From Marivita sp051859345 (GTDB taxonomy: Bacteria; Pseudomonadota; Alphaproteobacteria; Rhodobacterales; Rhodobacteraceae): DNA of 64,000 nt. This document shows, piece after piece, positions 24,650 through 32,627 of this stretch; positions within the stretch are counted from its first letter, which is position 1, and every line of letters begins with the position of its first letter. Made by a program: the position numbers and the translations under genes. The notes beneath the pieces are model-generated. The model had not been told where the DNA came from, did no database searches, and saw only the letters and a list, made by a program, of their open reading frames with translations. The DNA lies in assembly GCF_051859345.1 (NCBI RefSeq), contig NZ_JBHYFV010000007.1, forward strand, positions 1 through 64,000, in the 5' to 3' direction.

Positions 24650-25306
24650 TTATTCAGACCTTTGGATGCCCGTCAATGTGGTCGGGGGAACAGCACTGTT
24701 GATGTACTCGCGGTAGATGATTTCCGCGTATTTGCCATCCATCACAGTGGGATGCGAGCTGACAAAGCCCGAAACTTCGGTCACGGTGCGCCGGTTGCGG
24801 CGTTCGCGGCCTTCGGTCACGATCAACGGCTGCGTCTCACCAAATGAGACAACCGCCTCGAGCCGCGACTTGCTGATCCCTTGGGACGCGAGGAAGTTCA
24901 CAACCGCGTGGGCCCGGTTGAGACCCAGACGCTTGTTATACGCCTCGCTGCCAACCGCATCCGTGTGGCCGTAAACCCGGAAGTGAATTTCCGGGAATTG
25001 GCGGATCCAGTTTGCCTGTTCGCGCAACGTATCCCGCGCGCCGCTGTCAAGCACCGCACTGTTGAACGCAAAGTTGACGGTCGTCATCACTTCGCTGGCA
25101 AATCGTTGAGACAAATCATAGGTATAGCGCTTTTCGCCATTCATGATCTGCGTGTTGTTCATGGTGGCGTTGCCGAAATTTCCGGTGTCCACCAGTGCCC
25201 CGGCCTCGCGGTTGAAGGCACTGTAGACAGGGTCGCTGCCACATGCTGCCAGAATGGCCAAACCGGTTATTGCTGCGGGAATGCGGAGGTTTATTTGAAC
25301 TGCCAT
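24650..25306 (-). CDS. OmpA-domain lipoprotein of the Tad locus
   Basis: A 218-residue outer-membrane lipoprotein. The signal peptide ends at the lipobox LAAC (about residue 22). An OmpA-like peptidoglycan-binding domain covers about residues 75-190: VNFAFNSAVLDSGARDTL, VYGHTDAVGSEAYNKRLGLN and the final RRNRRTV. It occupies the position between the secretin and cpaE where other Tad loci encode CpaD, so it probably anchors the secretin complex to the cell wall. The gene starts 4 bases after the secretin stop. Confidence 0.87.
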   Translation of the reverse strand: MAVQINLRIPAAITGLAILAACGSDPVYSAFNREAGALVDTGNFGNATMNNTQIMNGEKRYTYDLSQRFASEVMTTVNFAFNSAVLDSGARDTLREQANWIRQFPEIHFRVYGHTDAVGSEAYNKRLGLNRAHAVVNFLASQGISKSRLEAVVSFGETQPLIVTEGRERRNRRTVTEVSGFVSSHPTVMDGKYAEIIYREYINSAVPPTTLTGIQRSE

Positions 25307-25310
25307 CGCC

Positions 25311-26732
25311 TCAATCCATCACATAGCCATAGGAACCGTTGAAGTCCTGTTTGGCCACTTCACCCGCAGCACCGCGCAGATTGCGCGAGTCGTTGGCGAC
25401 GCGTCCAAAGAGGAACAGGTCTTTTTCGGTTGGTGGACGAACACGGTCAGTTGGCAAGGCAAGCGCTTCGCCGCGTGTCGGTGTCACGAGATGTGGAGTG
25501 ACGATGATCACCAGCTCTGACTGCTCGCGCTGGTATTCGGCGCTTCTGAACAAGGCACCAAGCACCGGAATATCGCCAAGCCAGGGAACCTGGCTGTTCA
25601 GATCGCGGAAGTCATCCTGCAAGAGACCGGCAATCGCAAAGCTTTCACCGTCCCGCAATTCGACCGTTGTGCTTGTCTCGCGGCGTCTGAAGCCATCAAT
25701 CCGGATCGCGCCGACGTCGATTCCACTGTTGGGGTCGATCGACGACACGGCCGCCTGAAGTTCGAGATTGATCAAATTGTCATCCAGAACTCGCGGAATA
25801 AAGTTCAACTCCACACCAAACGGTTTGAACTCGACCGCGATGGTGCCGTTGTCCTGCGAGATCGGAACCGGGTATTCGCCACCTGCCAGGAATTTTGCTT
25901 CCTGGCCTGACAGGGATGTCAGGTTGGGTTCTGCCAGAGTGCGCACAACCCCTTTGGATTCAAGCGCTTCCAGAAGGATACCCACTTCGAGCCCGCCAGC
26001 GTTGAATCCGAAAAGGATTGCGCCCTGCGACGATGCAGAAGCCCCAAGCTTGTCGGCAACGCTGTCAACCGCAGCCGCAGGCGCGGCGTTGCCAGTGCCG
26101 ATTTCAAGCCCGAGGTCGCCGTCAAGAACAGATCCCCCCGTCGCCAGCGACGCTTGCAGTGATTTTGACACAGAGCGTTGCATCTCGGCAAAGCGGACTT
26201 TCAGCATCACCTGCTGCACACCCCCCACCGACATCAGGTTGGACACCCGTTCCGGCGCATAGCGTGTCGCGAGGTCAAGCGCCCGTTGCATGCGCTGGGT
26301 GCTGGACACCGTTCCGGAAAGAACAATGCCGTCATTCGCAGTACGGACTTCGATTTTCTCGTCCGGAAGGATTTGGCGAAGCCGTTCCTTGAATTCGCTC
26401 AGGTCCGGTGCAACCCGAACATCGACATTTGTGATCAATTGACCGTTCCCATCGAGAATGGTCAGGGTTGTCGTGCCCGGAGTTTTGCCGAGGACGTAAA
26501 TGGTTCTGTCTGAAAGCGATGAGATATCTGCAATTGACGGGTTTGCGATGCTCAGTTCTGCAAAGGGAACTTCGCTTTCCACAACCACCGCGCGGTTCAT
26601 CGGAACGCTCAGGGTAGATTCAGTATTTGTCCGGATGACGCGCAGCGTTTCAGCAAATGCCGTATGCGCCATCGGAGAAATGGCAAGAACCGCACCCAAT
26701 AGGGCGGCCTTGAGTGGACTGCTCGTATACAT
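25311..26732 (-). CDS. cpaC: Tad pilus secretin CpaC/RcpA
   Basis: A 473-residue outer-membrane channel protein. The signal peptide ends near AHTAFA (residue about 27). The N-terminal domain includes NPSIADISSLSDRTIYVLGK and a BON-like segment. The C-terminal secretin domain (about 200-440) ends with the signature VPWLGDIPVLGALFRS. I start at the ATG at 26732, preceded by GGAAAGGCAGG, instead of a GTG seven codons upstream. It is 194 bases downstream of cpaB. Confidence 0.93.
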   Translation of the reverse strand: MYTSSPLKAALLGAVLAISPMAHTAFAETLRVIRTNTESTLSVPMNRAVVVESEVPFAELSIANPSIADISSLSDRTIYVLGKTPGTTTLTILDGNGQLITNVDVRVAPDLSEFKERLRQILPDEKIEVRTANDGIVLSGTVSSTQRMQRALDLATRYAPERVSNLMSVGGVQQVMLKVRFAEMQRSVSKSLQASLATGGSVLDGDLGLEIGTGNAAPAAAVDSVADKLGASASSQGAILFGFNAGGLEVGILLEALESKGVVRTLAEPNLTSLSGQEAKFLAGGEYPVPISQDNGTIAVEFKPFGVELNFIPRVLDDNLINLELQAAVSSIDPNSGIDVGAIRIDGFRRRETSTTVELRDGESFAIAGLLQDDFRDLNSQVPWLGDIPVLGALFRSAEYQREQSELVIIVTPHLVTPTRGEALALPTDRVRPPTEKDLFLFGRVANDSRNLRGAAGEVAKQDFNGSYGYVMD

Positions 26733-26926
26733 GTGACCTGCCTTTCCGATCACGCCTCAGATATGGGTCTTTTCGCCCGATATTGCGACCAACCTGCGTC
26801 AAGTCGTGATTTATTGCAAGAATCAATGATTTCAGAGGTGCGCTTCATGTGGATAAGGCGCAACATAATGCTGCGCCTCTTTTTTCGCTGATTGTCGTTA
26901 CGTCACCAGATCAGGTGGCGCAAAGG

Positions 26927-27784
26927 TCAATTCGTACAAGGGATGGGCATCTCAACCACTTCGCCGCCTTTGCGGGTCCGGATGCTGCAAACCTCTGCAG
27001 CTGTTGGCGTTTCCATCACTTGACGTTCCTCAAGACCCAAGAGCGACCGCTGGTCGACCTCAATCACCTCTGCAACGGTGTCGTCATTGCGTCCCATGAG
27101 CGACAGTGACAGACGGCCGGTCGACTGTGCCTGTGCCAGCGCGGCAACCTGTTGCGGGCTTGCGGCAACGGTCACGGTGCGTGCAATTGTGGTTGCGGCG
27201 GTCTGTGTCTGGGATGTCTGGTCAATCGCGATAAGCTTGACGCCGGTCTCGATCAGTTTGGTCACGTCGCCAACCGGGGCGTTGGCATCGTTGCTTCTGA
27301 CCCGGCCGGTCCAGTACACATCAACCCGGTCGCTGGGGCGCAGGAAGCCTGACACACCCGAAGCCACGTCAACCTTGATGGCGAACGCACGCTGACCGCG
27401 TTCGAGCCGCGATGTCAGGCCCGCATCCGCACCCGGATCGCTCAGCTTGACCGCCATGAACGCCTCGTTCTTTTCGATAGGGCGCAAGGCAACGCGCGGC
27501 TTGGCCCCTTCGGCGTTCACCGGTGTGGCCTCATCATAGAACTGTTCGGGCAGCGACTGCTTTGGCCACGGCATCAACGCCATGTCTTCGGCTGTGACCG
27601 GTTCGCCGTAATCAATCGCCCGCTTGGCAACGTAGATCTGCTGAACGGGAACACTGTCCGTGGCCTTGTTGCGTTCCTGTTCAAGCGCAGTCTGGTAAGC
27701 GCCGATGTAATTTTGGGCCATGTAGACCGCAAAACCGGCCAAAGCCAGGCCAGCAATAAGGACAAGTCCAAAAACGATGCGCAT
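26927..27784 (-). CDS. cpaB: Tad pilus assembly protein CpaB/RcpC
   Basis: A 285-residue periplasmic protein with an N-terminal membrane anchor (FGLVLIAGLALAGFAVYMA). The SAF domain follows (about 48-110, with IYVAKRAIDYGEPVTAEDM) and then the RcpC-type domain (GFLRPSDRVDVYWTG). It works with the secretin in Tad assembly. It follows the second pilin-like gene and that gene's terminator, so the assembly genes may have their own promoter in the 229-base gap. Confidence 0.93.
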   Translation of the reverse strand: MRIVFGLVLIAGLALAGFAVYMAQNYIGAYQTALEQERNKATDSVPVQQIYVAKRAIDYGEPVTAEDMALMPWPKQSLPEQFYDEATPVNAEGAKPRVALRPIEKNEAFMAVKLSDPGADAGLTSRLERGQRAFAIKVDVASGVSGFLRPSDRVDVYWTGRVRSNDANAPVGDVTKLIETGVKLIAIDQTSQTQTAATTIARTVTVAASPQQVAALAQAQSTGRLSLSLMGRNDDTVAEVIEVDQRSLLGLEERQVMETPTAAEVCSIRTRKGGEVVEMPIPCTN

Positions 27785-27926
27785 TTTGCCTCCTTACATG
27801 TTTCGATGATGCAATTGTTGCGTGCGGAAACATGGTTCAGTGTTCGGACCTAGCCGGTCAATGTGTCCGCCTGTTGGGGACTTTGTGGCGAAACTGAGGA
27901 GTTAAGACGTGTGAAAGGGTCTGGTG

Positions 27927-27956
27927 AAAACAACAAAGGCGCGCTGTCGCACGCCT
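27927..27956 (-). terminator. terminator after the second pilin-like gene
   Basis: On the minus strand AGGCGTGC and GCGCGCCT (8 pairs, one wobble) close a GACA loop, followed by TTGTTGTTTT. It lies about 58 bases after the stop of the second pilin-like gene and before cpaB. Confidence 0.65.
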
Positions 27957-28013
27957 GAAGCCGGGGTTCGGATCGCCGGGAAGACCTGTCTGGATGGACG
28001 TTGCCGCTCTGGC

Positions 28014-28202
28014 TTACCAGTCCATGTCGTTGTTGTAGTCTTCCAGACTGTCGCCCGTGGCAGAAGACACCGTGGTGACGTTGCTCTGAAACATCGACAG
28101 GCCCCCAATTGCGAGGCCAATGGCGGTTGCGGTAATCACAACCCAATCAACGGTGATTGCGCCACGTTCACTTTTTACAAAACGTCCAAACAACTTTGTC
28201 AA
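28014..28202 (-). CDS. second Flp-like pilin
   Basis: A 62-residue protein with the Flp plan: a short basic leader (MTKLFGRFVKSERG), then AITVDWVVITATAIGLAIGG as the hydrophobic pilin helix, then a short polar tail ending NNDMDW. As in the first pilin, DW replaces the usual EY after the cleavage glycine. The only start in frame near the leader is TTG at 28202, with a weak ribosome site, so expression is probably low. It may be a minor pilin. Terminators lie on both sides. Confidence 0.75.
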   Translation of the reverse strand: MTKLFGRFVKSERGAITVDWVVITATAIGLAIGGLSMFQSNVTTVSSATGDSLEDYNNDMDW

Positions 28203-28224
28203 AACGAGGCACCACGTAAGGGAG

Positions 28225-28253
28225 AAAAAAGAAGGCGCGAAAAACGCGCCTTC
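28225..28253 (-). terminator. rho-independent terminator after the main Flp pilin
   Basis: On the minus strand GAAGGCGCG and CGCGCCTTC (9 perfect pairs) enclose five T residues and are followed by TTTTTT. It directly follows the main pilin gene, so most transcripts probably end here and give an abundant short pilin mRNA. Confidence 0.85.
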
Positions 28254-28282
28254 CTTCTTGCAGGTTTGTAAGGCGACCTGAC

Positions 28283-28468
28283 TTAGTTCAGGTAGTCAGA
28301 CGCACCCAGAACCGCTGTACCAGTTGCGGCCAGAACGTCGGATGTGTTGCCCTGGATCGCGCCATAGGCAGCGATTGCAAGACCCACAACAGCAGCGGTC
28401 AGAACGACCCAGTCAACTGTTACGGCGCCGTCTTCGTCTTTGCGGAAGTTTGTGATGAAATTGATCAT
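28283..28468 (-). CDS. flp: Flp-type major pilin
   Basis: A 61-residue type IVb prepilin. The leader MINFITNFRKDEDG ends at the cleavage glycine; AVTVDWVVLTAAVVGLAIAA is the assembly helix; a short tail ends with GASDYLN. The conserved EY pair after the cleavage site is DW here. I start at 28468, with GGAG 7 bases upstream; a longer in-frame start at 28549 would give an atypical leader. It stands at the promoter-proximal end of the Tad locus with its own terminator. Confidence 0.88.
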   Translation of the reverse strand: MINFITNFRKDEDGAVTVDWVVLTAAVVGLAIAAYGAIQGNTSDVLAATGTAVLGASDYLN

Positions 28469-28826
28469 GTTGATCTCCATAGTCCTAGATTTTTGCTCAC
28501 GTTCGCCAAGCTCGGGACTTTGTGTTGAGCGCTCTCTCTTTCGCTCCATCCCGTCTTGGATGACCTGTTATAGTCGTCGGATTGGGGCAGCAGTTTGACA
28601 GCATTGGTCCGATTTTGCAGCCAGACAAAAAAGTAAACGAAAAATGGCTAAGCATATGAAAACAAACAATATAAAAATGATTAATTCGTAAATTTTTAAT
28701 CTGGCAGCCAGGTTTTCGGGCACAGGCTCCACAGGATTGACGTGATTTTCGAAACGAAATGGCCTTGCCGTCAGGATTGTGCAATACTTACAAGCAATAA
28801 AACGGGCATCGAGCAGGAGCCTGCAT
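28469..28826. other. 358-base divergent regulatory region of the pilin and transglycosylase genes
   Basis: No coding frame is supportable here. The striking part is 28627-28700, a strongly A+T-rich block with runs of A and T in an otherwise G+C-rich window. A TATAAC hexamer on the minus strand near 28570 could be the pilin -10. This would be the promoter region for the Tad locus on one side and the transglycosylase on the other. Confidence 0.5.
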
Positions 28827-29636
28827 ATGAAACGACTGATCGCCATGGCAGGTCTTGCCATGTCTCTTTGCATGAGCATTGCTTGGGCAGAGCCGCCCCC
28901 GTTCCCGGAGTTCTCTGCAAAGCGGGTAAAACCGCCATCCTCCAGTGCGAAGAAGCGGATCAATGTGCAGATCGCGCCGCAGGCCCCAAAGATCGCCGCA
29001 GCACCCGCCCGCCCGACGGGGCAACCCCGCGCGCCCGGTGGCGAAACGCTGGCGTGGTTCTGGAATGATGTCTCTCCGTCCATGGACGCGCAAGGTCCGG
29101 GGCGATTGGAGCCAGCCCTTGTGCGCCTGTCGAACCCGCCTTCGGGGCAGGGGATCGCTGCTCCGCGCCTTCAGGACCTTCAGAACATCGCGGAACACCA
29201 CGGGCGCGATATCCTGATTCATACGGTGGGCACACGCGTGTCGCCCGCCCTCGCCTTGGCGGTGATTGCGGTTGAATCCGCTGGCCGGGTTGATGCGCAA
29301 AGCTCGGTCGGGGCGCAAGGGCTGATGCAACTCATGCCCGCAACAGCAGAACGGTTTGGCGTCGCGGACAGTTTCGCGCCTTCACAGAACATCAAGGGGG
29401 GTGTCGCCTTCCTCGATTTCCTGATGCAGAAGTTCGACAACGACGTGATCCTTGTCCTTGCAGGATACAATGCTGGCGAAAACGCCGTCGTCAAGAACAA
29501 CGGCGTCCCCGACTACGCCGAAACCCGCGCCTATGTGCCAAAGGTGCTGCAAGCGTTTCAGACGGCGAAAGGCCTGTGCCTCACGCCGCCGCAGCTTGTC
29601 ACAGACGGATGCGTGTTTCGCGTGGCGTCACGATAG
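28827..29636 (+). CDS. secreted lytic transglycosylase (SLT domain)
   Basis: A 269-residue protein with a signal peptide (cleavage near AWAEPPP, about residue 20). A proline-rich linker follows, then an SLT/lysozyme-like domain at about 125-235: VIAVESAGRVDAQSSVGAQG contains the catalytic glutamate, and LMQLMPATAERFGV and LAGYNAGENAV are the standard motifs. It cuts peptidoglycan in the periplasm. It diverges from the Tad locus, so it may open the wall for the pilus, though that is inference. Start chosen at the ATG behind AGGAG. The 3' end overlaps the convergent oxidase gene by 9 bases. Confidence 0.88.
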   Translation: MKRLIAMAGLAMSLCMSIAWAEPPPFPEFSAKRVKPPSSSAKKRINVQIAPQAPKIAAAPARPTGQPRAPGGETLAWFWNDVSPSMDAQGPGRLEPALVRLSNPPSGQGIAAPRLQDLQNIAEHHGRDILIHTVGTRVSPALALAVIAVESAGRVDAQSSVGAQGLMQLMPATAERFGVADSFAPSQNIKGGVAFLDFLMQKFDNDVILVLAGYNAGENAVVKNNGVPDYAETRAYVPKVLQAFQTAKGLCLTPPQLVTDGCVFRVASR

Positions 29637-31049
29637 AACGGCACCAGGATTCATGATGCCCTTCGGATCAAGCGCGTCCTTGATCGCCCGCATCGCGGCC
29701 AGCTTGGTTGGATCGCCATAACGTGCCAGATCGGCTTTCTTGGCACGCCCGACGCCATGTTCGGCGCTGAACGTTCCACCAAGGTCTACCGCGATATCAT
29801 GGACAAGCCGCTTGATCTGTTTGGTGTCGTCAAGGAACAGGTCGCGCGACTGGCCTTCTGGCGGGAACACGTTGAAGTGCAGATTGCCGTCGCCGACATG
29901 GCCAAAACAGTTGATCCGGAAATCCCCGACCTGCGCGATGGCCTGACGCACGCGTGTGATGAAACTCGGCAACTCCCCAAGCGGCACTGACACGTCATGG
30001 CTCGACACTGCGCCGATCCGGCGGTTCGCTTCGGGGATATGTTCGCGCACCGACCAGAAGTCATTCCGCTGCCCTTCGGATTGTGCAATCACGGCGTCTG
30101 AACACACCCCCTCGGCCTCGGCTGCCATGAACAGGGTCTCGAGCGCCTCGGTTGGATCAAGGCCTTTGGGCAGGCCGATATCCATCAGGATCATCCACTC
30201 CGGGTGGTGGTCGCCAAAGGGCTTGCGCACTTCGGGCAAGGTTTTTGACAGAAAGTCCAAACCGGTGCGGTGCATCAGTTCAAAGGCGCTGATGCTTTCG
30301 CCAAGCTGCGACTTGGCCAGCGACAACAGTTCAAGCGCGGCTTCTGCATCGCGGATCACAAATACGGCCGTTCCCGTCGCCGCCGGGCGTGGAAACAGTT
30401 TGAGCGACGCCGCTGTGATCACGCCAAGCGTCCCTTCTGATCCGATCATCAGGTTACGCAGATCGTACCCGGTGTTGTCCTTGCGCAGTCTCTTGAGCCC
30501 GTTCCACACGGATCCATCCGGCATGACCACTTCAAGTCCAAGACAAAGATCGCGGGAATTGCCATAACGCAAGACGTTCACGCCGCCAGCGTTGGTGGCC
30601 AAGAGCCCGCCAATCCGCGCAGACCCTTCCGAGGCGAGAGACAGCGGAAACAGCCGATCCACCTCGGCCGCAGCGTCCTGAATATTCGCAAGGATCACAC
30701 CGGCATCCGCGATCAGCACGTTTTCCTGCGGATACACTGCGCGGATTTCCGTCATCCGCTCCAGCGACAGGATCAGCGGCGTTTCCGCTTCGCCGTCTGG
30801 CGCGATCTGGCCACCGACAAGACCGGTGCCGCCAGCATAGGGCACAATCCCGACCCCGGATGCGCTACAGGCCTTGACCAGCGCCACGACCTCTTGGGTG
30901 CTGCGGGGACGTGCGACGAAGCCATGCGCGCCCTTGAACCGGCCCCGCGGCTCTTCGAGATAGGATTGTTCAGCGCGGGAAAACATGTCCGCAGGAAAAT
31001 GTTGCGACAGGGAATCGATGAATCCGCTATCCGCCGAATCGCGTGGCAT
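29628..31049 (-). CDS. FAD-binding oxidase (GlcD / D-lactate dehydrogenase type)
   Basis: A 473-residue flavoprotein of the FAD-linked oxidase family that oxidises D-2-hydroxyacids. The N-terminal PCMH-type FAD domain has VPYAGGTGLVGGQIAP and SEGSARIGGLLATNAGG. The C-terminal substrate/cap domain contains the metal-ligand-like CFGHVGDGNLHFNVF and ends with SAEHGVGRAKK and DPKGIMNPG. Candidates are D-lactate, glycolate or D-2-hydroxyglutarate dehydrogenase; sequence alone does not decide. Start at the ATG behind GGAGA. Confidence 0.85.
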   Translation of the reverse strand: MPRDSADSGFIDSLSQHFPADMFSRAEQSYLEEPRGRFKGAHGFVARPRSTQEVVALVKACSASGVGIVPYAGGTGLVGGQIAPDGEAETPLILSLERMTEIRAVYPQENVLIADAGVILANIQDAAAEVDRLFPLSLASEGSARIGGLLATNAGGVNVLRYGNSRDLCLGLEVVMPDGSVWNGLKRLRKDNTGYDLRNLMIGSEGTLGVITAASLKLFPRPAATGTAVFVIRDAEAALELLSLAKSQLGESISAFELMHRTGLDFLSKTLPEVRKPFGDHHPEWMILMDIGLPKGLDPTEALETLFMAAEAEGVCSDAVIAQSEGQRNDFWSVREHIPEANRRIGAVSSHDVSVPLGELPSFITRVRQAIAQVGDFRINCFGHVGDGNLHFNVFPPEGQSRDLFLDDTKQIKRLVHDIAVDLGGTFSAEHGVGRAKKADLARYGDPTKLAAMRAIKDALDPKGIMNPGAVLS

Positions 31050-31066
31050 GGGTGTCTCCGAGTGGG

Positions 31067-31903
31067 TTAGTCCTGTGCGTCCCGCAACCATTCAGGACGC
31101 AGGACAACCACCGTAGGACGGGACGGAAGATCGCGCAATGAGATCTCGAGAAAAGACGTGTCGCGCCGGTCAATGACAAAGCTGTCCTGCACTTCCTCAA
31201 GAAACGCCTCAAGCGCAAATCCCGAGAACCAGTGCATCGGAATCACCACGCTCGAGCGCAGCCGATCCACGATGCGCACCATCATCTCGCGCGGGAGGGT
31301 ATAGCCGCCATCGACCGGCACCATAACCACATCAAGCCGTCCGATAGCCGCGTATTGCTGGTCATTCGGTTCGTGATGCAGGTGGCCCAGATGACCGATG
31401 CACAGGCCTTCGACCTCGTAGATGAAAATCGAATTGCCATTGTCCTCCCGCCCGCCAAACTGCGACCTGATATCGGTCGACACGTTGCGGATCAGCATTT
31501 CGCCCACATCGACATAATGGTCGATGCCTTCGCCGAAGGGGCCCCATCCGGGCAGGACATGCGTGATTGCCGGATCGGGATTCGCAGTCCAGTGCGTGTC
31601 ATGGGCGTGGTTCATCGTGACTACATCCGGGATCATCCGGGTGTTGCCCAGAAATCCGGTATAATCCGTGGCAACGTTCAGACCTCCGGGTGTCTGAAGC
31701 AGAAAGGTCGCGTGGGCGAGGTAATTGATCCGCACGGAATACTGCGGCACCGGATTGGTCCATGACGCTTTCTGGACAAAAGCGGCACCGGGTGTTGATT
31801 CAGCAATGGCAAGGCAATGACTGGGGCGGCGGGTGTCCTGCGCCATCGCGGCATACCCCATGATCATGATGGCCAGCGCCATCCAGAGTGAAATGAAACG
31901 CAT
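31067..31903 (-). CDS. exported MBL-fold metallo-hydrolase
   Basis: A 278-residue protein with an N-terminal signal peptide (cleavage near AMAQD, about residue 21). It has a metallo-beta-lactamase-fold core of the UlaG-like kind: INYLAHATFLLQTPGG, the metal site NHAHDTHW near residue 98, and LGHLHH near 170. A late histidine (IPMHWFSG) completes the site. The substrate is unknown. It ends 18 bases before the start of the oxidase gene on the same strand, so the two may be co-transcribed. Confidence 0.78.
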   Translation of the reverse strand: MRFISLWMALAIMIMGYAAMAQDTRRPSHCLAIAESTPGAAFVQKASWTNPVPQYSVRINYLAHATFLLQTPGGLNVATDYTGFLGNTRMIPDVVTMNHAHDTHWTANPDPAITHVLPGWGPFGEGIDHYVDVGEMLIRNVSTDIRSQFGGREDNGNSIFIYEVEGLCIGHLGHLHHEPNDQQYAAIGRLDVVMVPVDGGYTLPREMMVRIVDRLRSSVVIPMHWFSGFALEAFLEEVQDSFVIDRRDTSFLEISLRDLPSRPTVVVLRPEWLRDAQD

Positions 31904-31971
31904 CGCGATACCTCCTGACGTGGAAGATAGCGCAGCGTCAAGGCCGGTCTAGTGAAAGCTTGCAGCCGGGC

Positions 31972-32038
31972 AAGCGCTTTCGACCGCGCTTCTTACGCGG
32001 TTTCCAAACCGCGTGACAAAGGTCTTTGCAAAGACCTT
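31972..32038. repeat. three consecutive palindromes
   Basis: Three stem-loops lie head to tail: AAGCGC/GCGCTT (31972-31991), ACGCGGTTT/AAACCGCGT (31995-32014) and the 20-bp perfect palindrome AAGGTCTTTGCAAAGACCTT (32019-32038). They fill the gap after the GNAT gene stop. They could act as a terminator or a repeated extragenic element. Confidence 0.6.
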
Positions 32039-32042
32039 GGCC

Positions 32043-32627
32043 CTAACCGACATCGGTGCGCCCACGGCGATCTGATCGAAGCGACGCGTAAAGAACATGG
32101 GTCCGCCACCGCCCGTCGATCTGCAGGTAGCTCTGTGCAACACCTTCGTACTTGAACCCCGCCTTCTCCAGCAATCCGCGGGACGCCTTGTTCTCGGGCA
32201 GGCAGGCCGCTTCGACCCGACTGAGGTCAAGGCGATCAAAGGCATGATGCACAACGGCATCAATCGCCTCGCGCATGTATCCGTTGCGCGCAAACGGCTC
32301 ACCAATCCAGTATCCCAGCGTTCCGGCCTGTGCCGGTCCGCGCCGGATGTTGTCGAGCGTGATCGCACCAAGCAGCATGTCGTCACTTCGGCGCAGCAGG
32401 AACAGGGGCACCGCCGATCCATTGCCGATGGCGCGATTGGCCCAGTAGACGCGGTTGGTAAAGGCCCGGCGGCTCAGATGATCTTCGGCCCAGCTGGGTT
32501 CCCATTTGGCTAGGAACGCTTCGCTGTCACGGCGCAGCGCGCTCCATGGGTTGAAATCGCTGTGCATCGGCGGGCGCAAGACCATGCGTTCGGTATCGAG
32601 CCGAAGCTTGCGCCGCAGACTGAGCAT
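32043..32627 (-). CDS. RimJ/RimL-type GNAT acetyltransferase
   Basis: A 194-residue N-acetyltransferase of the RimJ/RimL kind. TERMVLRPPMHSDFN opens the fold, GYWIGEPFARNGYMREAI carries the acetyl-CoA binding loop, and ACLPENKASRGLLEKAGF is the conserved C-terminal motif. Members acetylate N-termini of ribosomal proteins or other amines. The start is the ATG overlapping the M16 peptidase stop (ATGA); the frame is open further upstream only as a shadow of that gene. Last gene of the surf1-thrC-peptidase-GNAT chain. Confidence 0.88.
   Translation of the reverse strand: MLSLRRKLRLDTERMVLRPPMHSDFNPWSALRRDSEAFLAKWEPSWAEDHLSRRAFTNRVYWANRAIGNGSAVPLFLLRRSDDMLLGAITLDNIRRGPAQAGTLGYWIGEPFARNGYMREAIDAVVHHAFDRLDLSRVEAACLPENKASRGLLEKAGFKYEGVAQSYLQIDGRWRTHVLYASLRSDRRGRTDVG

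Noticed and set aside
28640..28700. CtrA sites (TTAA-N7-TTAA) upstream of the Flp pilin
   Set aside because: TTAA tetramers occur in the A+T-rich block, but their spacing is about 11, not 7.
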